DNA from: Lichenicoccus roseus
Lineage (GTDB): Bacteria > Pseudomonadota > Alphaproteobacteria > Acetobacterales > Acetobacteraceae
Assembly (NCBI RefSeq): GCF_005844085.1
Contig: NZ_VCDI01000001.1
Span: 186,001 to 250,000 of the forward strand
Reading direction: 5' to 3'
Length of the DNA: 64,000 nt
Below are positions 25,894-35,042 of this stretch, in pieces. How positions within the stretch are numbered: the stretch's first letter is position 1; each line of letters starts with the position of its first letter. The translations under genes were made by a program, and so were the position numbers. The notes under the pieces were generated by a model. The model had not been told where the DNA came from and did not search any database. It saw only the letters and a list, made by a program, of their open reading frames with translations.

Positions 25894-25903
25894 GTTACGT
25901 AAC
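25894..25903. promoter_or_regulatory. Perfect palindrome GTTACGTAAC in the csp leader
   Basis: A 10-bp perfect palindrome lies 84 bases upstream of the cold-shock gene start, in an AT-richer stretch that also holds TTGACT (minus strand, just upstream), a possible -35 box. It could be an operator. No known regulator is assigned. Confidence 0.25.
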
Positions 25904-25956
25904 AGAGCGCGAAATAAAGACGAAGTCAATCACATTTTCACGATGAGGTATTAGGT

Positions 25957-25986
25957 AAAAAAAAGGGCGATCCCGCAGGACCGCCC
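25957..25986 (-). terminator. Strong intrinsic terminator of groES-groEL
   Basis: On the minus strand a 9-bp stem (GGGCGGTCC with GGATCGCCC, one G-U pair, four-base loop; 25986-25965) is followed by eight T residues (25964-25957). It lies about 48 bases after the groEL stop and separates the operon from the cold-shock gene. Confidence 0.9.
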
Positions 25987-26033
25987 TCTTTCTCGAAATT
26001 GATACGGTCTTGCGAGACCGGATCAGAACTGCC

Positions 26034-27701
<1,668 letters not shown>

Positions 27702-27750
27702 CTATCGAAAGCGGTGGGGTTCGCAGAGGGCGGCCCGTCTGATCAGACGA

Positions 27751-28050
27751 TCAGGCAGCCTTCTCGACGACGCCCATGATGTCGCTTTCCTTCATGATCA
27801 GCAGCTCTTCGCCGTCGAGCTTGACCTCGGTGCCGGACCACTTGCCGAACAGCACACGGTCGCCAGCCTTCACGTCCAGAGCCACGATCTGGCCCTGCTC
27901 GTTGCGCGCACCGGCACCGACGGCGACGATCTCGCCCTCCATCGGCTTCTCCTTGGCGGTGTCTGGGATGATGATGCCGCCCGCGGTCTTCTCTTCGCCG
28001 GTGAGCCGGCGGACCACGACCCGGTCATGCAGGGGACGGAACTTCGCCAT
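27751..28050 (-). CDS. groES: 10 kDa co-chaperonin GroES
   Basis: 99 residues, start to end typical: [13 protein letters not shown] at the N-terminus, the mobile loop [18 protein letters not shown] and the closing [13 protein letters not shown]. It caps the GroEL chamber as a heptamer. First gene of the groESL operon; about 95 bases of leader separate it from the predicted transcription start, and the CIRCE element lies in that leader. Confidence 0.98.
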   Translation of the reverse strand: MAKFRPLHDRVVVRRLTGEEKTAGGIIIPDTAKEKPMEGEIVAVGAGARNEQGQIVALDVKAGDRVLFGKWSGTEVKLDGEELLIMKESDIMGVVEKAA

Positions 28051-28110
28051 AGTCGGATCGCTCCTCGATCGAAAGACGGCGCCCTCACAAGGAAGCAGCG
28101 CCGCCGGGGT

Positions 28111-28137
28111 TTGGCACTCTCCGGCACTGAGTGCCAG
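28111..28137 (-). promoter_or_regulatory. CIRCE operator (HrcA site) of groESL
   Basis: TTGGCACTC, nine spacer bases, GAGTGCCAG. This is the CIRCE inverted repeat (consensus TTAGCACTC-N9-GAGTGCTAA) with a near-perfect match between its own arms. It lies just downstream of the predicted transcription start and 61 bases before groES, the normal position for HrcA repression and heat-shock release. Confidence 0.93.
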
Positions 28138-28151
28138 ACGTGACCGAGGCC

Positions 28152-28181
28152 GATGTAGGCTCCTGCCTGGGGCAAGTCAAG
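28152..28181 (-). promoter_or_regulatory. Predicted groESL promoter
   Basis: On the minus strand CTTGAC (28181-28176) and TACATC (28157-28152) are separated by 18 bases. This fits an alphaproteobacterial vegetative or RpoH-type promoter (CTTGA ... CC-TACAT). The start of transcription would fall near 28145, so the CIRCE element begins at about +8. Confidence 0.55.
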
Positions 28182-28185
28182 TTCG

Positions 28186-28212
28186 GCAGCACTTGCCACC
28201 GTCGAGTGCCAA
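28186..28212 (-). promoter_or_regulatory. Second, half-conserved CIRCE-like repeat
   Basis: GAGTGCCAA at 28204-28212 is a perfect right arm of the same kind as in the CIRCE element. Exactly nine bases before it stands GCAGCACTT, which keeps only the inner CACT part of a left arm. The element lies upstream of the -35 box, 75 bases from the main CIRCE. Confidence 0.4.
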
Positions 28213-28314
28213 GCCTCTGAACTCTATGATCTTTTTGTTGCATAGAGGCGGCAGGACAGGTCACGATCGGGCTGTCAACCCTTAGCCCGAAGTCATCCAT
28301 CCCCGGAGACGCAC

Positions 28315-28575
28315 ATGGCCCTCGCGCTGCAGCTCAAGGACTATCGCCTGACCACCGCCGAGATCCTGTATCGGCTTCCGGACCATCCCGCCGTGCTGCA
28401 ATCCTACATCTGGCAGGAGCTCGACCTTGCGCCGCAATTTCCGATCCTTCGGCGCTTCCTGGAATTCTGGAGCAAGGAGATAGACGGCAAGCTGCACTCG
28501 GTCCGGGTGGGCTCGGTGACGGTGGTGAAGGCGCCGGAAGTCCGTCTCGCCAGCAGCGTCTTCACGCTGCACTGA
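28315..28575 (+). CDS. usg: Usg family protein
   Basis: 86 residues. The whole protein matches the Usg family of alphaproteobacteria (LKDYRLTTAEILYRLPDHP, then LQSYIWQELDLAPQFP and FLEFWSKEIDG). Usg was named as an associated factor near tryptophan genes but its function is not established; here no trp genes are near. The gene is divergent from groES and probably uses a promoter in the 28.22-28.30 kb gap. Its last codons and stop are part of a 30-bp tandem duplication. Confidence 0.88.
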   Translation: MALALQLKDYRLTTAEILYRLPDHPAVLQSYIWQELDLAPQFPILRRFLEFWSKEIDGKLHSVRVGSVTVVKAPEVRLASSVFTLH

Positions 28576-28608
28576 TCGGCCAGCAGCGTCTTCACGCTGC
28601 ACTGACCG
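28549..28608. repeat. 30-bp tandem duplication across the usg stop codon
   Basis: Bases 28549-28578 are repeated at 28579-28608 with one difference (T at 28576, C at 28606). The unit carries the last eight codons and stop of usg. Since the unit is a multiple of three, the second copy again ends in TGA in the same frame, giving two in-phase copies of the gene end. Confidence 0.9.
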
Positions 28609-28631
28609 GGTCACCCATGCCGCCCGGGGCG

Positions 28632-28838
28632 CTACTCGGACGCCTCGTCCGGGCCGGGGACACGGTCGATAAGGCGGTGATCCTGCACATGCTTCTCGGC
28701 GTCATCGGTAGTCCGACGGTCGCTCTGCTTCTGCGCACCGGTGCGGCCGTGCCGGACGCGATTCTCCTGCGCAAGCTTGCGGGCCTCGGCTCGTGCCCTC
28801 TGCTTGCGGACCTGGTTGAGGTTGACGATCTCGCCCAT
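28632..28838 (-). CDS. DUF4169 family protein
   Basis: 68 residues, strongly basic and helical. It starts GEIVNLNQVRKQRARAEA and continues KLAQENRVRHGRTGAQK, the pattern of DUF4169 (small alphaproteobacterial proteins of unknown function). It is transcribed toward usg and is divergent from the dienelactone hydrolase gene, whose start is 42 bases away. Confidence 0.8.
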   Translation of the reverse strand: MGEIVNLNQVRKQRARAEARKLAQENRVRHGRTGAQKQSDRRTTDDAEKHVQDHRLIDRVPGPDEASE

Positions 28839-28879
28839 GCGGTCATCTTCGCACGTTCCCCGGTAAAGGACGAGAAAAG

Positions 28880-29572
28880 TTGAACCAGGCAGAGAATGCT
28901 TCCAGAGGGCTGGGACGCACCGTCACCCTCGTCGCCCGCGACGGCCATTCCCTTTCCGCCTACGAGGCCGGCTTTGCCGACAGCCCGCGCGCCCTGGTGG
29001 TCCTGCAGGAGATCTTCGGCGTCAACCACCACATCCGCGCCGTCTGCGACGGCTTCGCGGAGGCCGGATATCATGTGGTGGCGCCCGCCCTGTTCGACCG
29101 CGCCGAGCGCGATGTCGAACTCGGCTACACGCCGCCGGAGGGCCAGCGCGGCATGCAGTTGCGCAGCCGGATCGCCGCCGAGGCGACCCTCGCCGACGTG
29201 CTGGCCGCCGCCGATCATCTCGGACGCGAGAGCGTCGGCGTCATCGGCTATTGCTGGGGCGGCGCCCTTGCCTGGGCCGGCGCCACGCAGAGCACACGGT
29301 TCAAGGCGGCGGTCGGCTGGTATGGCGGCGGCATCGCGGCAACCGCCACGGCGCATCCGAACTGCCCGGTGCAGCTGCATTTTGGTGCCCTGGACGACCA
29401 TATTCCGTTGAGCGATGTCGAGGCGATCCGCACCGCTCAGCCCGGCATCGAGGTGTTCGTCTACGAAGGCGCCGGGCACGGCTTCGGCTGCAACGAGCGT
29501 CCGAGCTATGATGCGCGCGCAACCGCGCTGGCGCAGGAGCGCAGCCTCGCCTTCCTGCAGCACAACCTCTAG
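28880..29572 (+). CDS. Dienelactone hydrolase family protein
   Basis: 230-residue alpha/beta hydrolase. The triad of dienelactone hydrolase is visible: nucleophile Cys in GYCWGG, Asp in ALDDHIPL and His in EGAGHGFGC; the partner Glu is in LQEIFGVN. The family hydrolyses dienelactones in chlorocatechol breakdown, but most chromosomal members such as this have other, unknown esters as substrates. TTG start at 28880, preceded by AAGGACGAG. No aromatic-degradation genes are nearby. Confidence 0.88.
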   Translation: MNQAENASRGLGRTVTLVARDGHSLSAYEAGFADSPRALVVLQEIFGVNHHIRAVCDGFAEAGYHVVAPALFDRAERDVELGYTPPEGQRGMQLRSRIAAEATLADVLAAADHLGRESVGVIGYCWGGALAWAGATQSTRFKAAVGWYGGGIAATATAHPNCPVQLHFGALDDHIPLSDVEAIRTAQPGIEVFVYEGAGHGFGCNERPSYDARATALAQERSLAFLQHNL

Positions 29573-29579
29573 CGCCGCT

Positions 29580-29619
29580 GGGTTCAGACCGGCTTTTCAA
29601 CGCACGCCGGCGTGAACCC
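29580..29619 (+). terminator. Hairpin after the dienelactone hydrolase gene
   Basis: GGGTTCA (29580-29586) pairs with TGAACCC (29613-29619), and an inner CCGGC/GCCGG stem extends it past a two-base internal loop. It lies seven bases after the stop codon. There is no T-run, so termination is likely but not of the classic kind. Confidence 0.45.
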
Positions 29620-29677
29620 GTTGTAATCGCAATCGTTATCATTGCGATCTGCGGACTGTTCAACGGAGGCCACGTCC

Positions 29678-29833
29678 ATGCTCGGCACGATCCTGCTGAT
29701 CGTCATCATCCTGCTGCTGATCGGCGCGCTGCCGACCTGGGGCTACAGTGGCGGCTGGGGCTACTTCCCATCCGGCGGCCTCGGTCTGGTGCTGATCATC
29801 GTCATCGTGCTGCTGGTGATGGGGCGCATCTAG
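29678..29833 (+). CDS. DUF3309 small membrane protein
   Basis: 51 residues: a hydrophobic helix (LGTILLIVIILLLIGALP), the conserved loop TWGYSGGWGYFPSGG and a second helix. This is the DUF3309 pattern. Two-helix inner-membrane protein of unknown function, often linked with stress in proteobacteria. The ATG at 29678 follows CAACGGAGG, a good ribosome binding site. It is transcribed alone. Confidence 0.85.
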   Translation: MLGTILLIVIILLLIGALPTWGYSGGWGYFPSGGLGLVLIIVIVLLVMGRI

Positions 29834-29951
29834 AGCGTCATCCGACCGACCCTGCCACTCGATCGGACAAGGACGCGCGTCAGAACAACGAGCAAGACGG
29901 CGGCGTTTCCAGCCGGCGGTCGCCGGGCCACGAAACGGCCCGGCGGACCTT

Positions 29952-31985
29952 CTAGCGCCTGGCCATGTCCCCCGGGGTCGGCCCGACCGGGAAAAGCTCT
30001 TCCTGCGACAGTGCCAGGGCGCGCTGCCCACCCGCCTTGGACAGGTGGTTGGTATCGACATAGAAAAGTTCGGCACCCTCACGCCAGCGACAGCCCGGCG
30101 TGCAGAAAGCCGGGGTCGTCCGCAGCAGGCGCGCTCCAGAGGTCGAAGCGACATCACCGACGGCACGCTCCATCTCCGGTGGCCGCGCGACGATACCAAT
30201 GGCCGCAGGCCCCGGTCCGCTTTCGATCAGCCGCTCGAAATCGTGGCGCAGCGGCATCGCCTCCAGGAGTGCCAGGCGCATCGGATCGAGCGTCCAGCGC
30301 GGCACGTCCTCTGCGATGAAGACCTGTTTTCCAGCCGCCCGCAGGGCCCGGACCGCCTCGTCGAGCCCGAGGGTGAGCAACCGGGTGCCATCGTCGACGC
30401 CGAGGCCGGGTCCGTCGTAGCGCTCGTTGCGATCCACCAGTGGCCCGCTCCACAAGCCGGCGAGGATGACCGACGACACCGACCGGGTCTTCAAGACGCG
30501 CTCGAAGCTCGCGCGCATGAAACTCCGGCATGCCTCGGCGTAGCCGGGCCGGTCGAACTGGACAACCGTCACCGTGCGCATCGGGCGACAGGAGGATTTC
30601 GTCAACACCAGGCTGCCCCAGCCGCTGCGCCGTGCGATCGCCTGCAGCCCCGGGCCCAGCGCCGCCGCGTGGCTGTCGCCGATCAGCGCGATGCTAGGGG
30701 ACGCGACGCCGGGAGTGACGCAGGACGCGGTGAGGTTTGGCGCCGTTGCTTCCATGGAAGCCAGGCAAGGATAGGTCTGCTCCGCGACGACCTCGCGGTC
30801 CATCGCCGCCACGCCCGGCTGGAACCGGCCCGGCATGCCCCGGGAGAGGGTTGCCAGCATCGGCAGCACCAGCATCGAAGCCAGCACGGCGCCATAACGC
30901 ACGACAGTGGCGCCATCGCTCCCCCTCGGGCGCCGGAACGGTTGCTCGACAAGGCGCCAGCTCAACGCCGCAAGGGCAAGCGACAACACGGCCACGGTCA
31001 GCAGCACGGTGACCGGTGGCTGCTGGATCGAGCAGATGCGCACGAACGTCATCAGCGGCCAGTGCAGGAGGTACCAGGAATACGAGATCCGCCCGATCGC
31101 CACCGGCACGCGGTGCCCGAGCACGCGACGGTTGATCGGGCTGTCGCCGGACGCGATCAGGACGACGGTGCCAAGTACCGGCAGCAGCGCCGCGAGACCG
31201 GGAAACGGGGTCCGGGCGTTGAACACCACCAGCGACGCCGCGACGGCTCCAAGACCCGCCACGCTCGCAACCTGCGCCGGCCGGCCGCGCAGGACCCGAC
31301 CGCCCTGCGCCTGGAAGATCGCCAGCATCGCGCCGGCGCCGAGTTCCCAGGCACGCGTAGGCAACAGGTAGAACGCCATGGTCGGCATGTGCGCCGTGCA
31401 GATGGCAGAGGCCGTCAGGGAAAACAGCGACAGCGCCAGCAACGCCGGCAGAACGCTGCGCGTGCCCAGTCGCCGCAGGCCGAGCAGCACGAACGGGAAG
31501 AAGATGTAGAACTGCTCCTCGACGCCGAGGGACCAGGTCATCAACATCGGATCGTTGCGGGCGTCGGGCGAGAAATAACCGGTCCCCAGCCAGAACCGGA
31601 CGTTGGACAATGCGGCGAGGGCGCTCCCGGCGCTGACGCCGAGGCGATGCAGTTCCGACGGGTCGAGCAGCAGCAATCCCAACGCGAGCGAGCCGGTCAC
31701 GACCACGAACAGTGCGGGCAGGATGCGGCGGGCGCGGCGGGCATAGAAGCGCGCGAAAGTGAAACGGCCGGCGACGGCGTCGCGATAGATGATGCCGCCG
31801 ATCAGGTAGCCCGAAATGACGAAGAAGATATCGACCCCGGCGTAGCCCGAGCGAAGCGGCCACAACCCGGCATGGAACAGCACGACGGCGACAACGGCAA
31901 TGGCGCGCAGTCCGTCGATATCCGGACGGTAGCGCACGGCGGCGAGGTCATCGTGGAACCGAGCAACAGCCGGCTGCTCAACCAT
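29952..31985 (-). CDS. Acyltransferase 3 with C-terminal SGNH domain (OafA/OatA-like)
   Basis: 677 residues. The N-terminal 360 form the ten-helix acyltransferase-3 membrane domain, starting YRPDIDGLRAIAVVAVVLFHAG with the conserved Arg and His, and FFVISGYLI. The C-terminal domain is SGNH: IALIGDSHAAALG holds the Ser and VDTNHLSKAGG the Asp-His pair. Such proteins pass acetyl groups across the membrane to sugars of lipopolysaccharide, exopolysaccharide or peptidoglycan. It is divergent from a second acyltransferase, 134 bases apart. The acceptor is unknown. Confidence 0.9.
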   Translation of the reverse strand: MVEQPAVARFHDDLAAVRYRPDIDGLRAIAVVAVVLFHAGLWPLRSGYAGVDIFFVISGYLIGGIIYRDAVAGRFTFARFYARRARRILPALFVVVTGSLALGLLLLDPSELHRLGVSAGSALAALSNVRFWLGTGYFSPDARNDPMLMTWSLGVEEQFYIFFPFVLLGLRRLGTRSVLPALLALSLFSLTASAICTAHMPTMAFYLLPTRAWELGAGAMLAIFQAQGGRVLRGRPAQVASVAGLGAVAASLVVFNARTPFPGLAALLPVLGTVVLIASGDSPINRRVLGHRVPVAIGRISYSWYLLHWPLMTFVRICSIQQPPVTVLLTVAVLSLALAALSWRLVEQPFRRPRGSDGATVVRYGAVLASMLVLPMLATLSRGMPGRFQPGVAAMDREVVAEQTYPCLASMEATAPNLTASCVTPGVASPSIALIGDSHAAALGPGLQAIARRSGWGSLVLTKSSCRPMRTVTVVQFDRPGYAEACRSFMRASFERVLKTRSVSSVILAGLWSGPLVDRNERYDGPGLGVDDGTRLLTLGLDEAVRALRAAGKQVFIAEDVPRWTLDPMRLALLEAMPLRHDFERLIESGPGPAAIGIVARPPEMERAVGDVASTSGARLLRTTPAFCTPGCRWREGAELFYVDTNHLSKAGGQRALALSQEELFPVGPTPGDMARR

Positions 31986-32119
31986 GCGTCCGCTTCCATC
32001 ATCGAATACCTCGGTTCGGTAACGAAAACGTTAGTACCTCGTCAACAAGCAAATGCCGGGGATCCGGGACAATCGGCTGCCCGGGGCGGGAACGCTCGAC
32101 ACGACAAAGTCCCGGGGCC

Positions 32120-33307
32120 ATGCTGATTGCCGGCATGGACAGACATGGCTCATGGCCGACCATGTCGTCTGCGAGGAGGTCGGTGATCGGTAACCGGGCA
32201 GATCATGGCGACGCAGGCGCCGGCGACCCGGAGGCCGGCTCCATCGGTTTCAGGCTCGCTCTACCGGTTTCACATTCCCATCCGAGTCGGCTGGCCTACC
32301 TGGACGGGTGGCGCGGCCTCTCGATCATCGTGGTGCTCGCCGGACATTTCCTCGGCAATATCCTCTTAGCCCTTGGCCATCTCGGCGTGGAGATGTTCTT
32401 CGTCCTGAGCGGGCGACTGATGGCGCAGATCCTGTTCGTCGAGCAGTTTCCGCTTCGCGAATTCTACCGGCGCCGGATCGCACGGATCTTGCCGGCCATG
32501 ACCGCCTTCATCGCGATCAGCCTCGTGGTGTTCCACTACGATCCATATCTCGGCGCGAGGTTGAAGCTGGCCATCGCCTCGCAGGCCCTGGTCTACAACT
32601 TCGTCGGCGCGGCGGGTCACCGCTCGCCGGTCTTCGATCATGTCTGGTCGCTCTGCATCGAGGAGCACAGCTACATTCTGCTTGCGATCCTGGCCTGGAT
32701 GGTGCGGCGGGGCCGCATGACGCTTCGCCCTGCCCTGCTGGTCATAGCGGCCTTGTCGATGCTCGACGGCATCTTCAGCGAACTCGTGCTCCGGCAAGGC
32801 TGGTTCACCGCCTACTGGCGCACCGATGCGCATATCGCCTCGATCGTGGTGTCGGCGTGGCTGTTCCTGACCCTCCGGGACCGCCGCCCCGTGCCTGCCT
32901 GGATCTCGCCAGCCAGTGCCGTGCTCGGGATTTCGACCTTTGCCAACGGAACGCCGGAATACCTCTATGTCACCGTCGGCACCTCGCTCCTGGCGATCGC
33001 CGTGGCAACCCTGGACACCACCTGGAGCGGCATCCGGGCCATCCTGTCGATGCGGGTCCTGACGATGGCGGGGACCCTGAGCTATTCGGTCTACCTGTGG
33101 CAGCAGCCGTTCTACCAGATCGCCGTCTGGAAGCTGCGGTTGCCGCCGGGTTGGGCGGTCTGCTTCCTCATCCCCGCGGTCGCCTGCGGCATCATGAGCT
33201 ATGTCCTGGTGGAGAGGCCGTGCCGACGTTGGCTCAACAGCCTCGACCTGCCCATGGTCCCGCGAAGGCCGGTCCCACGGGCGACCGGGGCGGTCGCGGA
33301 TCACTGA
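32120..33307 (+). CDS. Acyltransferase 3 family protein without SGNH domain
   Basis: 395 residues, about ten helices. The acyltransferase-3 entry LAYLDGWRGLSIIVVLAGHF starts near residue 58 and is followed by EMFFVLSGRLMAQILFVE and FYRRRIARILPAM, with the conserved Arg residues. The first 55 residues look non-homologous, so the true start may be ATG 32162 or later. The C-terminus ends shortly after the last helix. It is divergent from the OafA-like gene and may modify the same glycan. Acceptor and acyl donor are inferred only at family level. Confidence 0.83.
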   Translation: MLIAGMDRHGSWPTMSSARRSVIGNRADHGDAGAGDPEAGSIGFRLALPVSHSHPSRLAYLDGWRGLSIIVVLAGHFLGNILLALGHLGVEMFFVLSGRLMAQILFVEQFPLREFYRRRIARILPAMTAFIAISLVVFHYDPYLGARLKLAIASQALVYNFVGAAGHRSPVFDHVWSLCIEEHSYILLAILAWMVRRGRMTLRPALLVIAALSMLDGIFSELVLRQGWFTAYWRTDAHIASIVVSAWLFLTLRDRRPVPAWISPASAVLGISTFANGTPEYLYVTVGTSLLAIAVATLDTTWSGIRAILSMRVLTMAGTLSYSVYLWQQPFYQIAVWKLRLPPGWAVCFLIPAVACGIMSYVLVERPCRRWLNSLDLPMVPRRPVPRATGAVADH

Positions 33308-33352
33308 GGCGATACGGGTCCGGGCGGAGATCGGCCGGACGTCCTGGCAGCT

Positions 33353-34231
33353 TCAGGCCGGCTGCAGCACGCGTCCCGCAACCGCATCGAGCCTCGCCAC
33401 CAGGGCCGGATCGCGTGCCTCGGGGGGCGTGATCAAGGCGTGGTCGAGTGCACGGTCGCATCCTGCCGGACAGGGTCCGCGGGGCCGGCCGAGGGTGGGG
33501 ATGACGCCGCGCACCAGGTCGCGGGCCTTGTCGGCGTTCGACATCATCACCTGCACCACGGCATCGACGGTGACGCTGTCATGCCCGTCGTGCCAGCAAT
33601 CGTAGTCCGTGACCATGGCGACGCTGGCGTAGCAAAGCTCGGCCTCGCGGGCGAGCTTGGCCTCCGGCATGTTGGTCATGCCGATCACCGAGCAGCCCCA
33701 GGAGCGATACAGCTCGCTCTCCGCCCGGGTCGAGAACTGCGGACCCTCCATCACCAGGTAGGTGCCGCCGCGCGTCACCGGCAGCCCCTGCCGGCGTGCC
33801 TCCGCCTCGAGCACGTCGCCGATGCGCGGGCAGAGCGGATCGGCCATCGAGACATGCGCCACCAGCCCGGTCTCGAAGAAGCTCTTCTCGCGCGCGAAGG
33901 TCCGGTCGATGAACTGGTCGATGATGACGAAATGGCCCGGCGGCAGCCCCTCCTTCAGCGAACCGACCGCCGACAGCGACACCACGTCGGTGACACCCGA
34001 GCGCTTCAGCGCGTCGATGTTGGCGCGGTAGTTCAGCCGGCTCGGCGGGATGCGGTGGCCGCGGCCGTGTCGCGGCAGGAATACGCAGCGCACCCCGTCC
34101 AGGCGGCCGAACAGCAGCTCGTCCGACGGCTCGCCCCAGGGGGTCGCGACCTGGCGCCACTGCTTGTCCTCGAGGCCGGCGATATCGTACAGGCCGGAGC
34201 CGCCGATCAGGCCGATGACGGGTTCGATCAT
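33353..34231 (-). CDS. mtnP: S-methyl-5'-thioadenosine phosphorylase
   Basis: 292 residues of the PNP/MTAP family. N-terminal IGLIGGSGLYDIAG holds the phosphate-binding loop, LPRHGRGH the second phosphate contact, NYRANIDAL and MEGPQFSTRAES the base/ribose site, and MTNMPEAKLAREAELCYA closes it; these are MTAP-type. It splits methylthioadenosine to adenine and methylthioribose 1-phosphate in methionine salvage. Start ATG 34231 fits the family. It follows the cytochrome c1 gene by 25 bases on the same strand. The mtnA gene is not nearby. Confidence 0.93.
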   Translation of the reverse strand: MIEPVIGLIGGSGLYDIAGLEDKQWRQVATPWGEPSDELLFGRLDGVRCVFLPRHGRGHRIPPSRLNYRANIDALKRSGVTDVVSLSAVGSLKEGLPPGHFVIIDQFIDRTFAREKSFFETGLVAHVSMADPLCPRIGDVLEAEARRQGLPVTRGGTYLVMEGPQFSTRAESELYRSWGCSVIGMTNMPEAKLAREAELCYASVAMVTDYDCWHDGHDSVTVDAVVQVMMSNADKARDLVRGVIPTLGRPRGPCPAGCDRALDHALITPPEARDPALVARLDAVAGRVLQPA

Positions 34232-34256
34232 TGCGTTCTCCACAAGGTCCGCCGGG

Positions 34257-35042
34257 TCAGATCCGGACACTTGCCCAGACGCGCCGCTTGAGCACCGCCA
34301 CCAGCACCAGCAGCAGCGTCAGGTACACCAGCACGCGGATGCCGAGCCGGTGGCGCTCCTCGAGATGCGGCTGCGCCACCCAGGCCAGGAAATTCGAGAC
34401 GTCATGCGCCATCTGCGGCGTTGTCGCCCTGGTGCCGTCGGTATATCTGACGTGGGCGTCGTGCAGCACATCGGGCATCGCGATCGCGTTGCCCGGCACA
34501 TAGATGTTGTAGTGCATGCCGGGGCCGAGCGTCACGCTGGACGGCGTGTCGCGGAAGCCGGTGAGATATGCCTGGATGAAGCTCGGGCCGCCCTGGATGG
34601 TGCCGGCGAGGCGCGACTGGTCGGGCGGCAGCGCACCCGCGTTGGCTGCGCGGGCAGCCGCCTCGTTGGCATACGGCAGGCGGAAATGGTCGCCCGGGGT
34701 GGCGGCGCGCAGCACCACGTTGCCGGCGGCATCGGTACCGGCCGGCACCGGCTGCGACGCCGCGATGTCGTGCAGCTGGTCGGCATCGAGCCCCAGCGAC
34801 GACAGGTCTCCGTAGGTCATCTGCCGCAGCGAATGGCAGGACGCGCAGACCTGGCTGTAGACCGCAAACCCACGCTGCACGCTGGCATAGTCGAAACGGC
34901 CGGTGGCGCCCCGGAAGCTCCAGTCCTGCGGCGGCACCGGCAGCGCCTGCAGCTGCTGCGCCTCGGCTCGACCGCCCAGGAGTGCCGCCAGCACGCCGGC
35001 TGCCAGGAACGACTTGCAGGCCAGGTGCGTCGGGGGGCGCAT
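34257..35042 (-). CDS. petC: Ubiquinol-cytochrome c reductase, cytochrome c1 subunit
   Basis: 261 residues. Signal peptide (about 1-28, ending AEA), haem-binding CASCH in QVCASCHSLRQM, the sixth-ligand Met in PGNAIAMPDVL, and one C-terminal membrane anchor (VLVYLTLLLVLVAVLKRRVW). It carries electrons from the Rieske protein to cytochrome c in the periplasm. The ATG shares one base with the stop of the cytochrome b gene, so they are translated together. Confidence 0.95.
   Translation of the reverse strand: MRPPTHLACKSFLAAGVLAALLGGRAEAQQLQALPVPPQDWSFRGATGRFDYASVQRGFAVYSQVCASCHSLRQMTYGDLSSLGLDADQLHDIAASQPVPAGTDAAGNVVLRAATPGDHFRLPYANEAAARAANAGALPPDQSRLAGTIQGGPSFIQAYLTGFRDTPSSVTLGPGMHYNIYVPGNAIAMPDVLHDAHVRYTDGTRATTPQMAHDVSNFLAWVAQPHLEERHRLGIRVLVYLTLLLVLVAVLKRRVWASVRI

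Noticed and set aside
28282-28614. Minus-strand ORF with a repeated VQREDAAG segment
   Set aside because: The repeat is just the translation of the 30-bp tandem duplication at the end of usg. The frame is antisense to usg.
30045-32126. Plus-strand frame of almost 700 codons opposite the OafA-like gene
   Set aside because: Low-complexity Arg/Gln/His composition; the antisense acyltransferase explains the region fully.
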